64,000 bases of DNA from Haliscomenobacter sp. (GTDB taxonomy: Bacteria > Bacteroidota > Bacteroidia > Chitinophagales > Saprospiraceae): the NCBI GenBank assembly GCA_016707205.1, contig JADJHZ010000002.1, positions 496,001-560,000 of the forward strand, given 5' to 3'. Shown piece after piece: positions 18,739 to 27,234 of this stretch. The notes under the pieces are model-generated. The model worked only from the letters and a program-made list of their open reading frames with translations, was not told where the DNA came from and did no database searches. Made by a program: the position numbers and the translations under genes. Each line of letters starts with the position of its first letter. Within the stretch, counting starts at the first letter, position 1.

Positions 18739-19779
18739 ATGGCCCAACTGCCAGTACTTGTTATCAAATTTGGCACGGCTTCCATCACCCATCCCAACGG
18801 AGAGCCGGATGAATCCGTCGTCGCGTCCATCGCAGTCCAGGTGGCAGCGCTAAAAGAACGGTACCGGGTGGTGCTCGTTTCTTCCGGCGCGGTGGGTGCA
18901 GGGAAAAGCGCTATCCGGGATTACAAAGGAACGCTGAACGAACGGAAGGCGGCGGCGGCGGTAGGGAATCCGATTTTGCTCCAGATCTATGCCCGTTTTT
19001 TTGAAACACATGGGATCCGCATTGCCCAAAGCCTCAGCGAACGCCATCATTTTGCCAACCGGCGCCAGTTTCTCCAACTGAAAGAAACCTATCAGGAGCT
19101 CTGGAATAACGGCATAATTCCGATTGCCAATGAAAACGATGTGGTGAGCAATCTGGAGCTTAAATTTTCCGACAACGACGAACTGGCCACGTTACTCGCC
19201 GCCGGATTCGGAGCGGAGGCATTGCTCATCAGCACGTCCGTAGGCGGGTTGCTGGATGCGGAAGGGAACATCATTCCCCGGGTAGAGGACTTCAGCCCGG
19301 CTATCATGGGGTTCGTTCGCACGGAGAAATCGGCGCTGGGGCTGGGAGGAATGCTGTCCAAGCTCACCTACACGCGCCGGGCCACCAAGCTAGGCATCCG
19401 CGTGGTGTTCTTTAACGTTCGCACGCCGGAAGGTATCTCCAAAGCGCTTTCTGGTGAAACCGGCACGGATTTCCTTCCGCAACCGGTTTCGCTGAGTTCC
19501 AGGCAGAAATGGCTAAGCTCGGGTAGCCTGATCTCCGGGCGGCTGACGCTCGACGCGGGCGCGGTGCATGCCATTACCCAGCGGAAAAGCCTGCTGGCGG
19601 TCGGCGTTCGCCGGATAAAAGGAACGTTTGAACGGAACGAAGTGATTGAACTGGCAGATGGTCAGAACAACGTGGTGGCCGTCGCACGGGTAAAACGCCA
19701 TGCCGCTGAAATCGCCAATAATCTGGGAACCCAAAACTATGAAATCGCCCATGCAGACGATATCGTCCTCCTCCTCTGA
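18739..19779 (+). CDS. proB: Glutamate 5-kinase
   Basis: This catalyses the first step of proline synthesis, the ATP-dependent phosphorylation of glutamate. The amino-acid-kinase domain shows IKFGTASIT, VVLVSSGAVGAGK and IANENDVVSNLELKFSDND (glutamate and Mg/ATP site), then GLGGMLSKLTYTRRATKLGI. A C-terminal PUA domain is present (LDAGAVHAITQRKSLLAVGVRRIKG). At 346 aa it is slightly short of the Escherichia coli enzyme but complete. It overlaps proA by about 40 bp, indicating coupling. Confidence 0.95.
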   Translation: MAQLPVLVIKFGTASITHPNGEPDESVVASIAVQVAALKERYRVVLVSSGAVGAGKSAIRDYKGTLNERKAAAAVGNPILLQIYARFFETHGIRIAQSLSERHHFANRRQFLQLKETYQELWNNGIIPIANENDVVSNLELKFSDNDELATLLAAGFGAEALLISTSVGGLLDAEGNIIPRVEDFSPAIMGFVRTEKSALGLGGMLSKLTYTRRATKLGIRVVFFNVRTPEGISKALSGETGTDFLPQPVSLSSRQKWLSSGSLISGRLTLDAGAVHAITQRKSLLAVGVRRIKGTFERNEVIELADGQNNVVAVARVKRHAAEIANNLGTQNYEIAHADDIVLLL

Positions 19780-21025
19780 TGCGCTGCTCGTCCAGCTGGA
19801 GGCTACCCATATCGCGTCCGGTCAGGTACGCACGTTAAGCGATGCCCGAAAGCAGGCTTTACTTGAACGCCTTGCCGCCCATGTGGAATCCGCCACAGCA
19901 ACCATTCTGGAGGCCAACCGGAAAGACCTTGACCGGATGGATCCCGCCGACCCGAAATACGACCGGCTTTTGCTGGACGGTTCCCGTCTGGCCTCGCTGG
20001 CGCAAAGCATTCGCGAGGTGGCGGCGCTGCCCGATCCATCCGGGGCGGTACTCGTGGAGCGGGACCTTCCCAACGGGCTGCATTTGCGAAAGGTGTCCGT
20101 GCCTCTAGGCGTAGTGGGCGTGATCTATGAATCGCGCCCCAATGTCACCCTGGATGTGACCGCGCTCTGCCTGCGCTCCGGCAACGCGGCGGTTTTGCGC
20201 GGAGGGGCCGACGCGTTTGAAACGAATACGGTCTTAACCCAAATCATTCAGACTATCCTGGAGCAGGAAGGCCTGTCCCGAGATTGCGTGACGCTGCTTC
20301 CCACCGATCGGGAGTTGATCAAAACCCTGCTGACCGCCACCCGGTTTGTCGATATCCTTATCCCCAGGGGGTCGGAATCGCTCATCCGGTTTGTCCGGGA
20401 AAATTCGCTCATCCCGGTTATTGAGACCGGCGCCGGCGTATGTCATACCTATGTGCATGCAGCGGCCAACCTGGATAAGGCCAGCGCCATCGTCGTCAAC
20501 GCCAAAGTATCCCGCCCTTCCGTGTGCAATGCCCTGGACACGGTTTTGGTGGATGAAGGGGTGGCGGCTGGATTATTGGAACGCCTGGGCCCGGAGCTGC
20601 AGAAATGGAGGGTGGAGCTATTCGCCGATCCGATGAGTTATGCCCTCCTTGTAAGCATGGGATATCCTCATTTACAGGAGGCCCGACCGGAAGATTACGG
20701 GCGGGAATTTTTGGATTACAAATGCTCGGTTAAAGTGGTTCGAAACCTGGACGAGGCGCTGGAGCACATCCGGCAGTTTTCATCCAGGCACTCCGAGGCT
20801 ATTGTATCGGAGGATGCAGGAATCTGCCGGCGGTTTTTGGAATCGGTGGATGCTGCTGCTGTATATGCAAACGCCTCCACCCGTTTTACGGATGGAGGCG
20901 TATTTGGCCTTGGCGCTGAAATCGGCATATCGACTCAAAAATTGCATGCCCGAGGTCCCTTTGCCTTGGAGAAGCTGGTCACGGAAAAGTGGATCGTCGA
21001 GGGAAACGGGCAAGTACGAGGCTAA
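19739..21025 (+). CDS. proA: Glutamate-5-semialdehyde dehydrogenase (gamma-glutamyl phosphate reductase)
   Basis: This NADPH-dependent enzyme reduces gamma-glutamyl phosphate, the second step of proline synthesis. The sequence follows ProA throughout: VPLGVVGVIYESRPNVTLD, LRSGNAAVLRGG, IPRGSESLI and SRPSVCNALDTVLVD, whose cysteine is the catalytic thiol. The C-terminal FGLGAEIGISTQKLHARGPF is also typical. The start is ambiguous: ATG at 19739 is used, and ATG at 19751 is equally possible, both inside proB. The gene converges on the ArsC-like gene with a 4-bp overlap. Confidence 0.95.
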   Translation: MKSPMQTISSSSSDALLVQLEATHIASGQVRTLSDARKQALLERLAAHVESATATILEANRKDLDRMDPADPKYDRLLLDGSRLASLAQSIREVAALPDPSGAVLVERDLPNGLHLRKVSVPLGVVGVIYESRPNVTLDVTALCLRSGNAAVLRGGADAFETNTVLTQIIQTILEQEGLSRDCVTLLPTDRELIKTLLTATRFVDILIPRGSESLIRFVRENSLIPVIETGAGVCHTYVHAAANLDKASAIVVNAKVSRPSVCNALDTVLVDEGVAAGLLERLGPELQKWRVELFADPMSYALLVSMGYPHLQEARPEDYGREFLDYKCSVKVVRNLDEALEHIRQFSSRHSEAIVSEDAGICRRFLESVDAAAVYANASTRFTDGGVFGLGAEIGISTQKLHARGPFALEKLVTEKWIVEGNGQVRG

Positions 21026-21819
21026 GCCCGCTGCCTAATTTTTCTGCTTTCCACCTGGGAAAACGCATACAACATTTCTGCCGCGATCTGGGCGCAGCGT
21101 TCGTCATAACGCGCGGTTTCCTCTGCGGTCCCGTCTGCTTCTTTGGGATCCTGATAGGGAATGGAGATCCGGCCAGAAGCTCCCGGCACGAGCGGACAAT
21201 TCTTGTCGGCTTCCGAACAGGTCATTACGGCAGCAAAGTGCTGTTTGGGGTTGAACGGGTCGTCGAAGGTTTTAGAGAAACATTCCAGGGCAGGAGATTT
21301 TTCGGAGAAGGAAACCAGATAATGCGGGTTTTCCCCTCCCGGATTCTGGACGTGGAATCCGGCTCTTTCCATAGCCGCCACGGCTCTTGGATTGAAGGCG
21401 GTGGCTTCCGTTCCGCCGGAAAAGGCGACGACTCCGTCGACGCCATAGCAAAATGCAGCTACAGCCGCCCAGATCTGGCTCATGTGGCTGCGCCGGGAGT
21501 TGTGGGTGCAGATAAACGTCAGGTTAACGGGGAGCCCTTCCGCTTGTTGGTCCTCCACAAATTGGGCAATCTCCTGGAGGCGCTGTTTTCTTTCCGGCGC
21601 GATCCGGCTAATTTCAGGCTGTATGGAATCGATATACGACTGAAGCGGATCATTGAGCAACGATTGATTTTTCATGTGCGTGTTTTGGTTAAGTGAGTCT
21701 GGAGTGTTGGAAGCGTTTGAAACCGGCTGTTTAGCTTCGGGGTTACAGGAAAAAAGCAGGAATGCGAAAAAGCAAAATCCAGTAAGGGCAGTGGCGTAAC
21801 GCCGGAAATTTTTTGGCAT
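21022..21819 (-). CDS. ArsC-like low-molecular-weight phosphatase with lipoprotein signal
   Basis: This belongs to the LMW protein-tyrosine-phosphatase/thioredoxin-type arsenate reductase superfamily. The P-loop CTHNSRRS (C-x5-R) is followed by the resolving-cysteine region and DDPFNPKQHFAAVMTCSEADKNCP. The long ORF starts with a lipoprotein-type signal (GFCFFAFLLFSCNPEAK, lipobox Cys near residue 25), which is unusual because arsenate reduction is cytosolic. An internal ATG at 21675 (codon 49, before KNQSLLNDPL) would give the usual cytosolic protein. It is divergent from the arsR remnant and the ars operon, which supports a role in arsenic handling. Phosphatase activity is an alternative. 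Confidence 0.75.
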   Translation of the reverse strand: MPKNFRRYATALTGFCFFAFLLFSCNPEAKQPVSNASNTPDSLNQNTHMKNQSLLNDPLQSYIDSIQPEISRIAPERKQRLQEIAQFVEDQQAEGLPVNLTFICTHNSRRSHMSQIWAAVAAFCYGVDGVVAFSGGTEATAFNPRAVAAMERAGFHVQNPGGENPHYLVSFSEKSPALECFSKTFDDPFNPKQHFAAVMTCSEADKNCPLVPGASGRISIPYQDPKEADGTAEETARYDERCAQIAAEMLYAFSQVESRKIRQRA

Positions 21820-21830
21820 GGCAATTAATT

Positions 21831-21848
21831 TATCGCAATAATACGATG
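21831..21848. promoter_or_regulatory. Putative ArsR-type operator
   Basis: TATCGCAATAATACGATG is an imperfect palindrome (outer arms ATCG and CGAT) in the gap between the divergent ArsC-like gene and the arsR remnant. A related half-site, TATCGTATTTCG, lies at 22135-22146 before the arsE-like gene. The position fits an ArsR site; recognition is inferred. Confidence 0.4.
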
Positions 21849-22089
21849 GCGTTCGGCTCGGATATATATTCTACAATTTCTGGAGCGGCAGTGCGCCTGT
21901 TATGTGGGCAATATCGTAGATGAATTGCCGATGGCCCAATCTTCTGTGTCCCAGCATCTGAAGGAACTTAAAGAGGCTGGGTTTATCCAGGGCGCCGTTG
22001 ACCCCCCAAGGGTTAAGTATTGCATTAATCGGGAACAATGGCTGGAAGCCCAGGCACTTTTTGCCGCGTTTTTCGGGCAGGGAGAATAA
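21846..22089 (+). pseudogene. arsR: ArsR family repressor, 5'-damaged remnant
   Basis: The recognition helix and wing of an ArsR/SmtB repressor are intact: GNIVDELPMAQSSVSQHLKELKEAG, then VKYCINREQWLEAQALFAAFF to the end. Just upstream, IYILQFLERQCAC (the dimer and metal-sensing region) is readable in the same frame. The preceding 20-30 residues of the family are absent: a TAA lies close upstream, and the expected AFG...RI segment appears only in another frame with about 8 bases missing. It could start at a non-standard codon, but loss of the N-terminus is simpler. The gene heads the ars block. If it is non-functional, the operon may be constitutively expressed. Confidence 0.6.
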
Positions 22090-22174
22090 TCAAGGAAAAA
22101 AAGTGATTTTTATCAGTTTTTGGTTTGGTTATTTTATCGTATTTCGCCTATGAACTATAAACTACAGACCATCG

Positions 22175-22504
22175 ATGAAAACCATAAAAATCCTGGGTAC
22201 CGGATGCCCGAAATGCAGGCAAACAGAGGCGATCGTTCGGCAGGCAGTAGAAGAAAAGGGATTACCTATTGCTATTGAAAAGGTGGAAGACATCATGGCA
22301 ATCATGGCCTATCAGGTGTTGTCTACCCCTGCCGTCGTCATTGACGAGGAGGTGAAAATCAACGGACGTGTACCTTCCCTATCGGAGGTGATGGAGCTTT
22401 TTAAATCAAGCTTGATTTGGGGTTTGTATGGAATGGAGAAAAGAAGTAACGGTTCTGGTATGGATAGCCGTTTTGTTTGGGGCGGCATATTTTCTTCCGG
22501 TTGA
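22175..22504 (+). CDS. arsE: ArsE-like small thioredoxin family protein
   Basis: This is a small thioredoxin-fold protein with GTGCPKC at residues 8-14, followed by TPAVVIDEEVKINGRVPS (cis-Pro loop). In Bacteroides a protein of this type (ArsE) acts with ArsF, and together they are reported to reduce nitro-substituted aromatic arsenicals. The family normally ends soon after VPSLSEVMEL, about 78 aa. Here the ORF runs 30 residues further and overlaps the permease start by 77 bp. An extra T in the TTTTT run at 22398-22402 would give a stop directly, so the C-terminal tail is probably an artefact. Confidence 0.75.
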   Translation: MKTIKILGTGCPKCRQTEAIVRQAVEEKGLPIAIEKVEDIMAIMAYQVLSTPAVVIDEEVKINGRVPSLSEVMELFKSSLIWGLYGMEKRSNGSGMDSRFVWGGIFSSG

Positions 22505-23749
22505 TGACGATCGGTTTCGGGAAGCGGTTTTTGCAATGCTGGATTTAACGCGTTGGTATGCCAGAGAGCATGTGGTGCTTTGTTTGCTACCGGCGTTTTT
22601 TATCGCAGGGGTGATCGCGATTTTCGTCAGCCAGGGTCGGTGATCCGGTATTTCGGCGCGAATGCTAAAAAGTGGCTGGCCTATTCGGTTGCGGCGGTTT
22701 CCGGAACGATACTTGCGGTTTGCAGTTGCACGATCCTGCCATTATTTTCGAGCATACGCCAACGAGGAGCAGGTCTTGGCCCTGCAGTCGCTTTTTTGTA
22801 TTCCGGGCCAGCGGTTAATATTCTGGCTATCATATTAACGGCAAGGATTTTAGGCTTTGAGTTGGGCTTGGCGCGCACCATCGGCGCAATAGGGTTTGCC
22901 GTTGTTATAGGACTCCTGATGGCGTTTATCTACCGAAAAGAGGAGCGGGAAAAAGCAAAAGAGCAGGTCAACTTTCCTTCCATTCCAGAAAACGTCCACT
23001 AGGGCAGACTATGGTTCATTTTTTCAGTCTGGTATTCATTTTGATTTTCGCGAATTGGGGAAAACCCGGGGCGGAGGTTTCTTCCGGTCCGTGGTTCTGG
23101 ATATGGGAAAACAAGTGGTGGGTGACGGCGGGTTTTGCTATGGTTTTGGCGGGTTCTTTGGCATTTATTTTAAAGATTCGCGCACTTTGGGTGGCGGGTG
23201 TCGCGGCAGTAACGGCGCTTTCGGGATGGTTAATTCCCTCGCCTTTGGTCCCCATGCTGGTGGGAGTAGCCGGAGTGAGTATAATCACTTTATTGGACAA
23301 GAAAGATCCCGACAACCGGGAGTGGACGCTTTCCGCCTGGGGGTTTGCCCGGCAGATCCTGCCTTTGTTAGCTATAGGGGGTGATGGTTTCCGGGTTTTT
23401 GCTGGGGTCTACCCATGAAGGCACGCAATTGGCAGGGGTGATTCCCGGAAGCTGGATTGCCTGGCTGGTGGGAGGAAATTCGGTGTTTTCCAATTTCTTT
23501 GCCTCATTGGCTGGGGCGTTAATGTATTTTGCCACCCTGACCGAAGTGCCGATCGTTCAGGGTCTTCTATCAGCGGGTATGGGCAAAGGGCCTGCGCTGG
23601 CGCTCCTGCTTGCCGGTCCTTCTTTGTCGCTTCCCAATATGCTGGTTATTGCCCGGATTATGGGGTGGGAAAAAACCTTGGTTTATGCCGGGTTGGTTGT
23701 GATCATGGCCACTTTTTCCGGGTGGGTTTTTGGGGTTGTTGCTGGGTAA
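22428..23749 (+). CDS. COG0701/ArsP-type permease, three frameshifts
   Basis: This is a polytopic membrane permease. ArsP members of this superfamily export trivalent organoarsenicals. The first half has AREHVVLCLLPAFFIAGVIAIFVSQ and GTILAVCSCTILPLFSSI, with the paired CSC motif. The second half repeats the fold with GGNSVFSNFFASLAGALMYFATLTEVPI and GPSLSLPNMLVI. The frame is broken at GGG 22634 (one G short), CC 22996 (one C short) and GGGGG 23377 (one G extra). Restoring these gives a continuous protein of about 440 aa. It lies between arsE and arsF, so co-transcription with an arsenical pathway is likely. Confidence 0.8.
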
Positions 23750-23801
23750 GGCCAGCGAAACTCCGGGATTTCAGAAGTATCCAATAATTAAAAGCATCAA
23801 C

Positions 23802-24260
23802 ATGAAGTTCGCATCTATTTGCTGCGTTTCCATGGTAAGCCTTATGATGGCCTACCTATGGTTGCCTGCGGTTGCCGCCTGCCAGTCCCCTGAGAGGCCA
23901 AAGGAAGGGCAACCAGCTAACCGGGTAGAGATTCTGGATTTCCACAACGAACACCGCTGCCCTACTTGCCTGGAAATCGAACGGCTAACACGAAAAATTT
24001 TGACGGATTCGTACGCAGAAGAATTAAAGAAAGGAACCATCTCTTTTCGCCTGATCAACGCAGACGACAAAGAAAACCTGGCCATCGTGCGGAAATACAA
24101 AGCCTATGGAAGCACGCTGATTATCCGGTCGGTCAGGAACGGAAAAGAAGAGTTCGTAGATCTGACGAATTTCGCTTTTATGAACTTTAACAAGTCCCAG
24201 AAATTTGCGGCTACGGTGAAAAAGGAAATCAATACAGGGCTTCAACGGATCAAGACATGA
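23802..24260 (+). CDS. arsF: ArsF family protein (aromatic nitro-arsenical reduction)
   Basis: This is an exported or membrane-anchored thioredoxin-like protein of about 152 aa. The N-terminal hydrophobic segment ends LWLPAVAAC, so it could be a lipoprotein or a simple signal. The functional motif is DFHNEHRCPTCLEIE (CPTC redox pair). It matches the proteins annotated as nitrophenyl compound nitroreductase subunit ArsF in Bacteroidota. ArsE and ArsF are thought to reduce aromatic nitroarsenicals for export by ArsG. The start at 23802 is selected because it begins the hydrophobic leader. It overlaps arsG by 4 bp (ATGA). Confidence 0.8.
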   Translation: MKFASICCVSMVSLMMAYLWLPAVAACQSPERPKEGQPANRVEILDFHNEHRCPTCLEIERLTRKILTDSYAEELKKGTISFRLINADDKENLAIVRKYKAYGSTLIIRSVRNGKEEFVDLTNFAFMNFNKSQKFAATVKKEINTGLQRIKT

Positions 24261-24967
24261 TAGAATGGCTTCAGGCACTGGCCGAAAGCCCGGAAGCCCC
24301 CTGGCTTTCGGCGCTGGCTTTGGGGTTGCTGACGGCGATCAGCCCCTGCCCATTAGCGACGAACATTACAGCAACGGCGTATATCGCGCGAGGATTCAAA
24401 GAAAAACGCCTGGTCCTATGGAGTGGCATCCTGTATACTCTTGGCCGTGGGCTAAGCTATACGTCGGTGGCAGTTGCCCTTTATTACGGAGCAAACGAGT
24501 TTAATCTTGCCCGCTTTCTGCAGGGCAATGGAGAAAAATTTCTTGGACCTGTATTGATACTGATCGGATTGATCATGGTAGGGGCTTTCCCATTGAGGTT
24601 TCAAGGAAGCTTCGCGCTGACTCGGGTTGCCGAGAGGCTGGGCAAGCGCGGATTGACAGGGGCGTTTTTTCTGGGCGCACTTTTTGCCTTGGCATTTTGC
24701 CCCTACAGCGGGGTGTTGTTTTTTGGTATGCTGGTTCCCCTAACGGTCCGTTCCTCGGACGCATTTTCCATTCCGATGCTTTTTGCGCTTGGAACGGGCA
24801 TTCCGGTTATGCTGTTCACCTACTTGCTGGCCTTCAGCATGGAAAAAATTAGTTCCTGGTTTAATGCTATTCAGAAAGCGGAGCGGATTGTCCGCTATCT
24901 GGCCGGGAGTGTCTTTATCCTTGTCGGGATTTATTATGTGCTGATGTTCGCAGGGTGGATATCTTGA
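24257..24967 (+). CDS. arsG: ArsG family aromatic arsenical efflux permease
   Basis: This is a six-helix membrane protein of the DsbD/CcdA-like superfamily. Two related halves carry LTAISPCPLATNITATAYIA and GALFALAFCPYSGVLFFGML, each with the Cys-Pro pair typical of ArsG and CcdA. In Bacteroides, ArsG exports trivalent aminophenyl arsenicals produced by ArsEF. The 236-aa length fits. It is the last gene of the ars block; 21 bp later the convergent feo operon ends. A general CcdA-like reductant transporter is the main alternative, made less likely by the arsEF neighbours. Confidence 0.82.
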   Translation: MIEWLQALAESPEAPWLSALALGLLTAISPCPLATNITATAYIARGFKEKRLVLWSGILYTLGRGLSYTSVAVALYYGANEFNLARFLQGNGEKFLGPVLILIGLIMVGAFPLRFQGSFALTRVAERLGKRGLTGAFFLGALFALAFCPYSGVLFFGMLVPLTVRSSDAFSIPMLFALGTGIPVMLFTYLLAFSMEKISSWFNAIQKAERIVRYLAGSVFILVGIYYVLMFAGWIS

Positions 24968-24988
24968 GCCGTAATCCAGGCAGGGCTG

Positions 24989-26425
24989 CTATCCTCCCTG
25001 GAACAAGTACCAAAACTGAGTAACAAAGAAACAAACCGCCAGTCCCAGGACGATGGGAAGAAAGGTAGCCACCGCCGTCCATTTCAAGCTTTTGGTTTCT
25101 TTATAGATTGTGTAAATGGTAGTCGAACACGGGTTATGCAGCAAGCTGAAGAGCATGAGGTTGATCCCGGTCAGTAAGGTCCATCCTCCGGCTTGGAGGA
25201 TCTGGGCCGTGTCTTCGATGGATTCCAGCTCGAACATAACGCCGGCGCCTGCTCCTTCGCCGGTCATGCCGGCACTGACGACCGTGAGCATGAGTACCGT
25301 GGGGATGACGATTTCGTTGGCCGGAATGGCGATAATATAGGCCAGAAGGATGACGCCGTTCAATCCAAAAACAAGGGCAAGCGGATTGGCCCAATAGATA
25401 AAGTGTTCGGCCAGACTAAGTTCTCCCATGTGCAGGTTGGCCACGAGCCAAATGACAACCCCTGCCGGGACAGCAAAAACCACTGCCCGCCATAATACGA
25501 ACAGGGTCCGGTCGACCAGCGAGGTGTACAGGGTTTGCCAGATCCGGGGAGGGCGATAAGGAGGCAGTTCCAGGCTAAAGGCGGAGGCCTCGCCTTTCAA
25601 CACGGTTTGGCTCAGCGCCCAGGAAACCGCCAGACTAAAACCAATTCCCAATACGGCAATTCCTACCACCGCTCCTGCCGACACGACGCCTGCCAGGGTA
25701 GGAAGGAGCAGCGCCCCAATGAAGATCGTCGCAATCAGGATCTGGGTAGGCCAGCGGCCATTACAAAGCGAAAAGTTGTTGGTGATGATAGCGATCAGGC
25801 GCTCCCGGGGGCTGTCGATCACCCGGGCGGCGATCACTCCGGCGGCGTTGCAGCCGAAGCCCATACTAAGGGTAAGCGCCTGTTTGCCATGAGCGCCGGC
25901 TTTCCGGAATAAGCTGTCCATATTAAAGGCTACGCGAGGCAAATAACCCAGATCTTCGAGCAAAGTGAACAAGGGGAAAAAGATGGCCATGGGCGGAAGC
26001 ATAACGGAAATCACCCAGGCCATGGACAGGTAAGCGCCATCAATGAGCACGCCGCTCAGCCACCAAGGCATGCCGACGCTCCCGGCAGCGTTTTTCAGCA
26101 GGGGATGGAGGGCATCTACCAATACATTGGCAAGTAACCCCGAAGGGACGTTGGCCCCGGCAACGGTAAGCCAAAACACGAGGGCCAGCATCAGGAACAT
26201 CATCGGAAACCCGAGCCAGCGGCTGGTCACCAGCTGGTCAATGCGGCGTTCCAGGGTGTAGGTCGCTGGGTCGCCTTCTTTGTGTACGGCGTTGCGGGCA
26301 ATCCGGGAAGCGTCTTCGTAAATCGACTCGATCACGGCATCGTGGAGATTTACGCCCAAGTCCCACCGCAGGTTGTTGGCGAGGGATAAGAGGGCATCGT
26401 GGCTTGGTTTATTCGGGTTTTCCAT
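24989..26425 (-). CDS. feoB: FeoB membrane (gate/core) domain, separate ORF
   Basis: This is the C-terminal half of the ferrous iron transporter. About 480 aa contain the linker (ESIYEDASRIARNAV), then the gate and core domains with MGFGCNAAGVIAARVI and FSLCNGRWPTQILIA, and a second gate near the end (LHNPCSTTIYTIYKETKS). These motifs carry the conserved cysteines of the pore. It starts 12 bp after the GTPase ORF in the same reading frame, the two being separated only by a TAA. Either feoB is naturally split and translationally coupled, or one nonsense change interrupts it. It is the last gene of the iron operon. Confidence 0.9.
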   Translation of the reverse strand: MENPNKPSHDALLSLANNLRWDLGVNLHDAVIESIYEDASRIARNAVHKEGDPATYTLERRIDQLVTSRWLGFPMMFLMLALVFWLTVAGANVPSGLLANVLVDALHPLLKNAAGSVGMPWWLSGVLIDGAYLSMAWVISVMLPPMAIFFPLFTLLEDLGYLPRVAFNMDSLFRKAGAHGKQALTLSMGFGCNAAGVIAARVIDSPRERLIAIITNNFSLCNGRWPTQILIATIFIGALLLPTLAGVVSAGAVVGIAVLGIGFSLAVSWALSQTVLKGEASAFSLELPPYRPPRIWQTLYTSLVDRTLFVLWRAVVFAVPAGVVIWLVANLHMGELSLAEHFIYWANPLALVFGLNGVILLAYIIAIPANEIVIPTVLMLTVVSAGMTGEGAGAGVMFELESIEDTAQILQAGGWTLLTGINLMLFSLLHNPCSTTIYTIYKETKSLKWTAVATFLPIVLGLAVCFFVTQFWYLFQGG

Positions 26426-26437
26426 CGGTTGGATTCT

Positions 26438-27223
26438 TTAGGGTTGTAAAATGCCGGTCTCGAGTTGTCCTAATTCACCGGATTGCACGGCATTGATAAT
26501 GCTTTGGTCGCCTTCCAGAAGACGAAGCGCCACCCAATTGAGATTGGGCAGCCCGGGGAACTGCTGGGCCAGTTTTTCCGATAAAACCTGAATCGCGTGG
26601 TTGATTTTGGCCGATCGGTTGGTGGTCCGGTGGGGTTTACAGACAAAGGTTCCGGAGGCCACCTCCTCGATCGCAGCGATGAGCTCATCCATCCCTTCTT
26701 TTTGACGGGCAGCGGCAGGGATTACCGGTATGCCCAATTCCCTGCTCAGGGTCCGGGTATCGACTTCCATGCGGTGGCGCCGGGCTTCGTCCATGAGGTT
26801 GAGGCAAAGCACCGCCCGGTCGGTAATCTCCAGGATTTGGAGGGTAAGGTTGAGGTTGCGCTCCAGACGAGTGGCATCTACGACGATAACAGTTACGTCC
26901 GGGCGGCCAAAGAGGATAAAATCGCGGGCGACCTCTTCGTCGGTGCTGGTGGAAAGCAGGGAATAGGTACCGGGGAGATCAACTACTTTATAGCGCTTTT
27001 CCCGGTAGGAGAATCCGCCTTCAGCCCGCACGACGGTTTTTCCGGGCCAGTTGCCAGTATGCTGCCGAAGGCCGGTCAGGTTATTGAATACGGTGCTTTT
27101 TCCGGTGTTGGGGTTGCCCGCAAGGGCCACCACGTAATCGACGCGGTCCATGGCGATACCAAGCCGGATCAGGTTTTCGCGGTGGTGGACAGGGCAGTTT
27201 TCACAGTTGTGGGATGCGTTCAT
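26438..27223 (-). CDS. feoB: FeoB small GTPase domain, separate ORF
   Basis: This is the cytosolic GTPase that controls Fe(II) uptake. A short Cys/His N-terminus (CENCPVHH) is followed by G1 AGNPNTGKST, G2 with the HTGNWPGKTV switch, G3 DLPGTYSL, G4-like NLMDEA and G5-like IPAAARQKEGMDEL. The helical S domain completes 261 aa. It ends with an in-frame TAA at 26438-26440, then RIQP, then the ATG of the membrane half. Split FeoB pairs are known in Bacteroidota, so the arrangement may be genuine. It lies 11 bp after the regulator-FeoA fusion. Confidence 0.9.
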   Translation of the reverse strand: MNASHNCENCPVHHRENLIRLGIAMDRVDYVVALAGNPNTGKSTVFNNLTGLRQHTGNWPGKTVVRAEGGFSYREKRYKVVDLPGTYSLLSTSTDEEVARDFILFGRPDVTVIVVDATRLERNLNLTLQILEITDRAVLCLNLMDEARRHRMEVDTRTLSRELGIPVIPAAARQKEGMDELIAAIEEVASGTFVCKPHRTTNRSAKINHAIQVLSEKLAQQFPGLPNLNWVALRLLEGDQSIINAVQSGELGQLETGILQP

Positions 27224-27234
27224 ATGGTTGGGTG

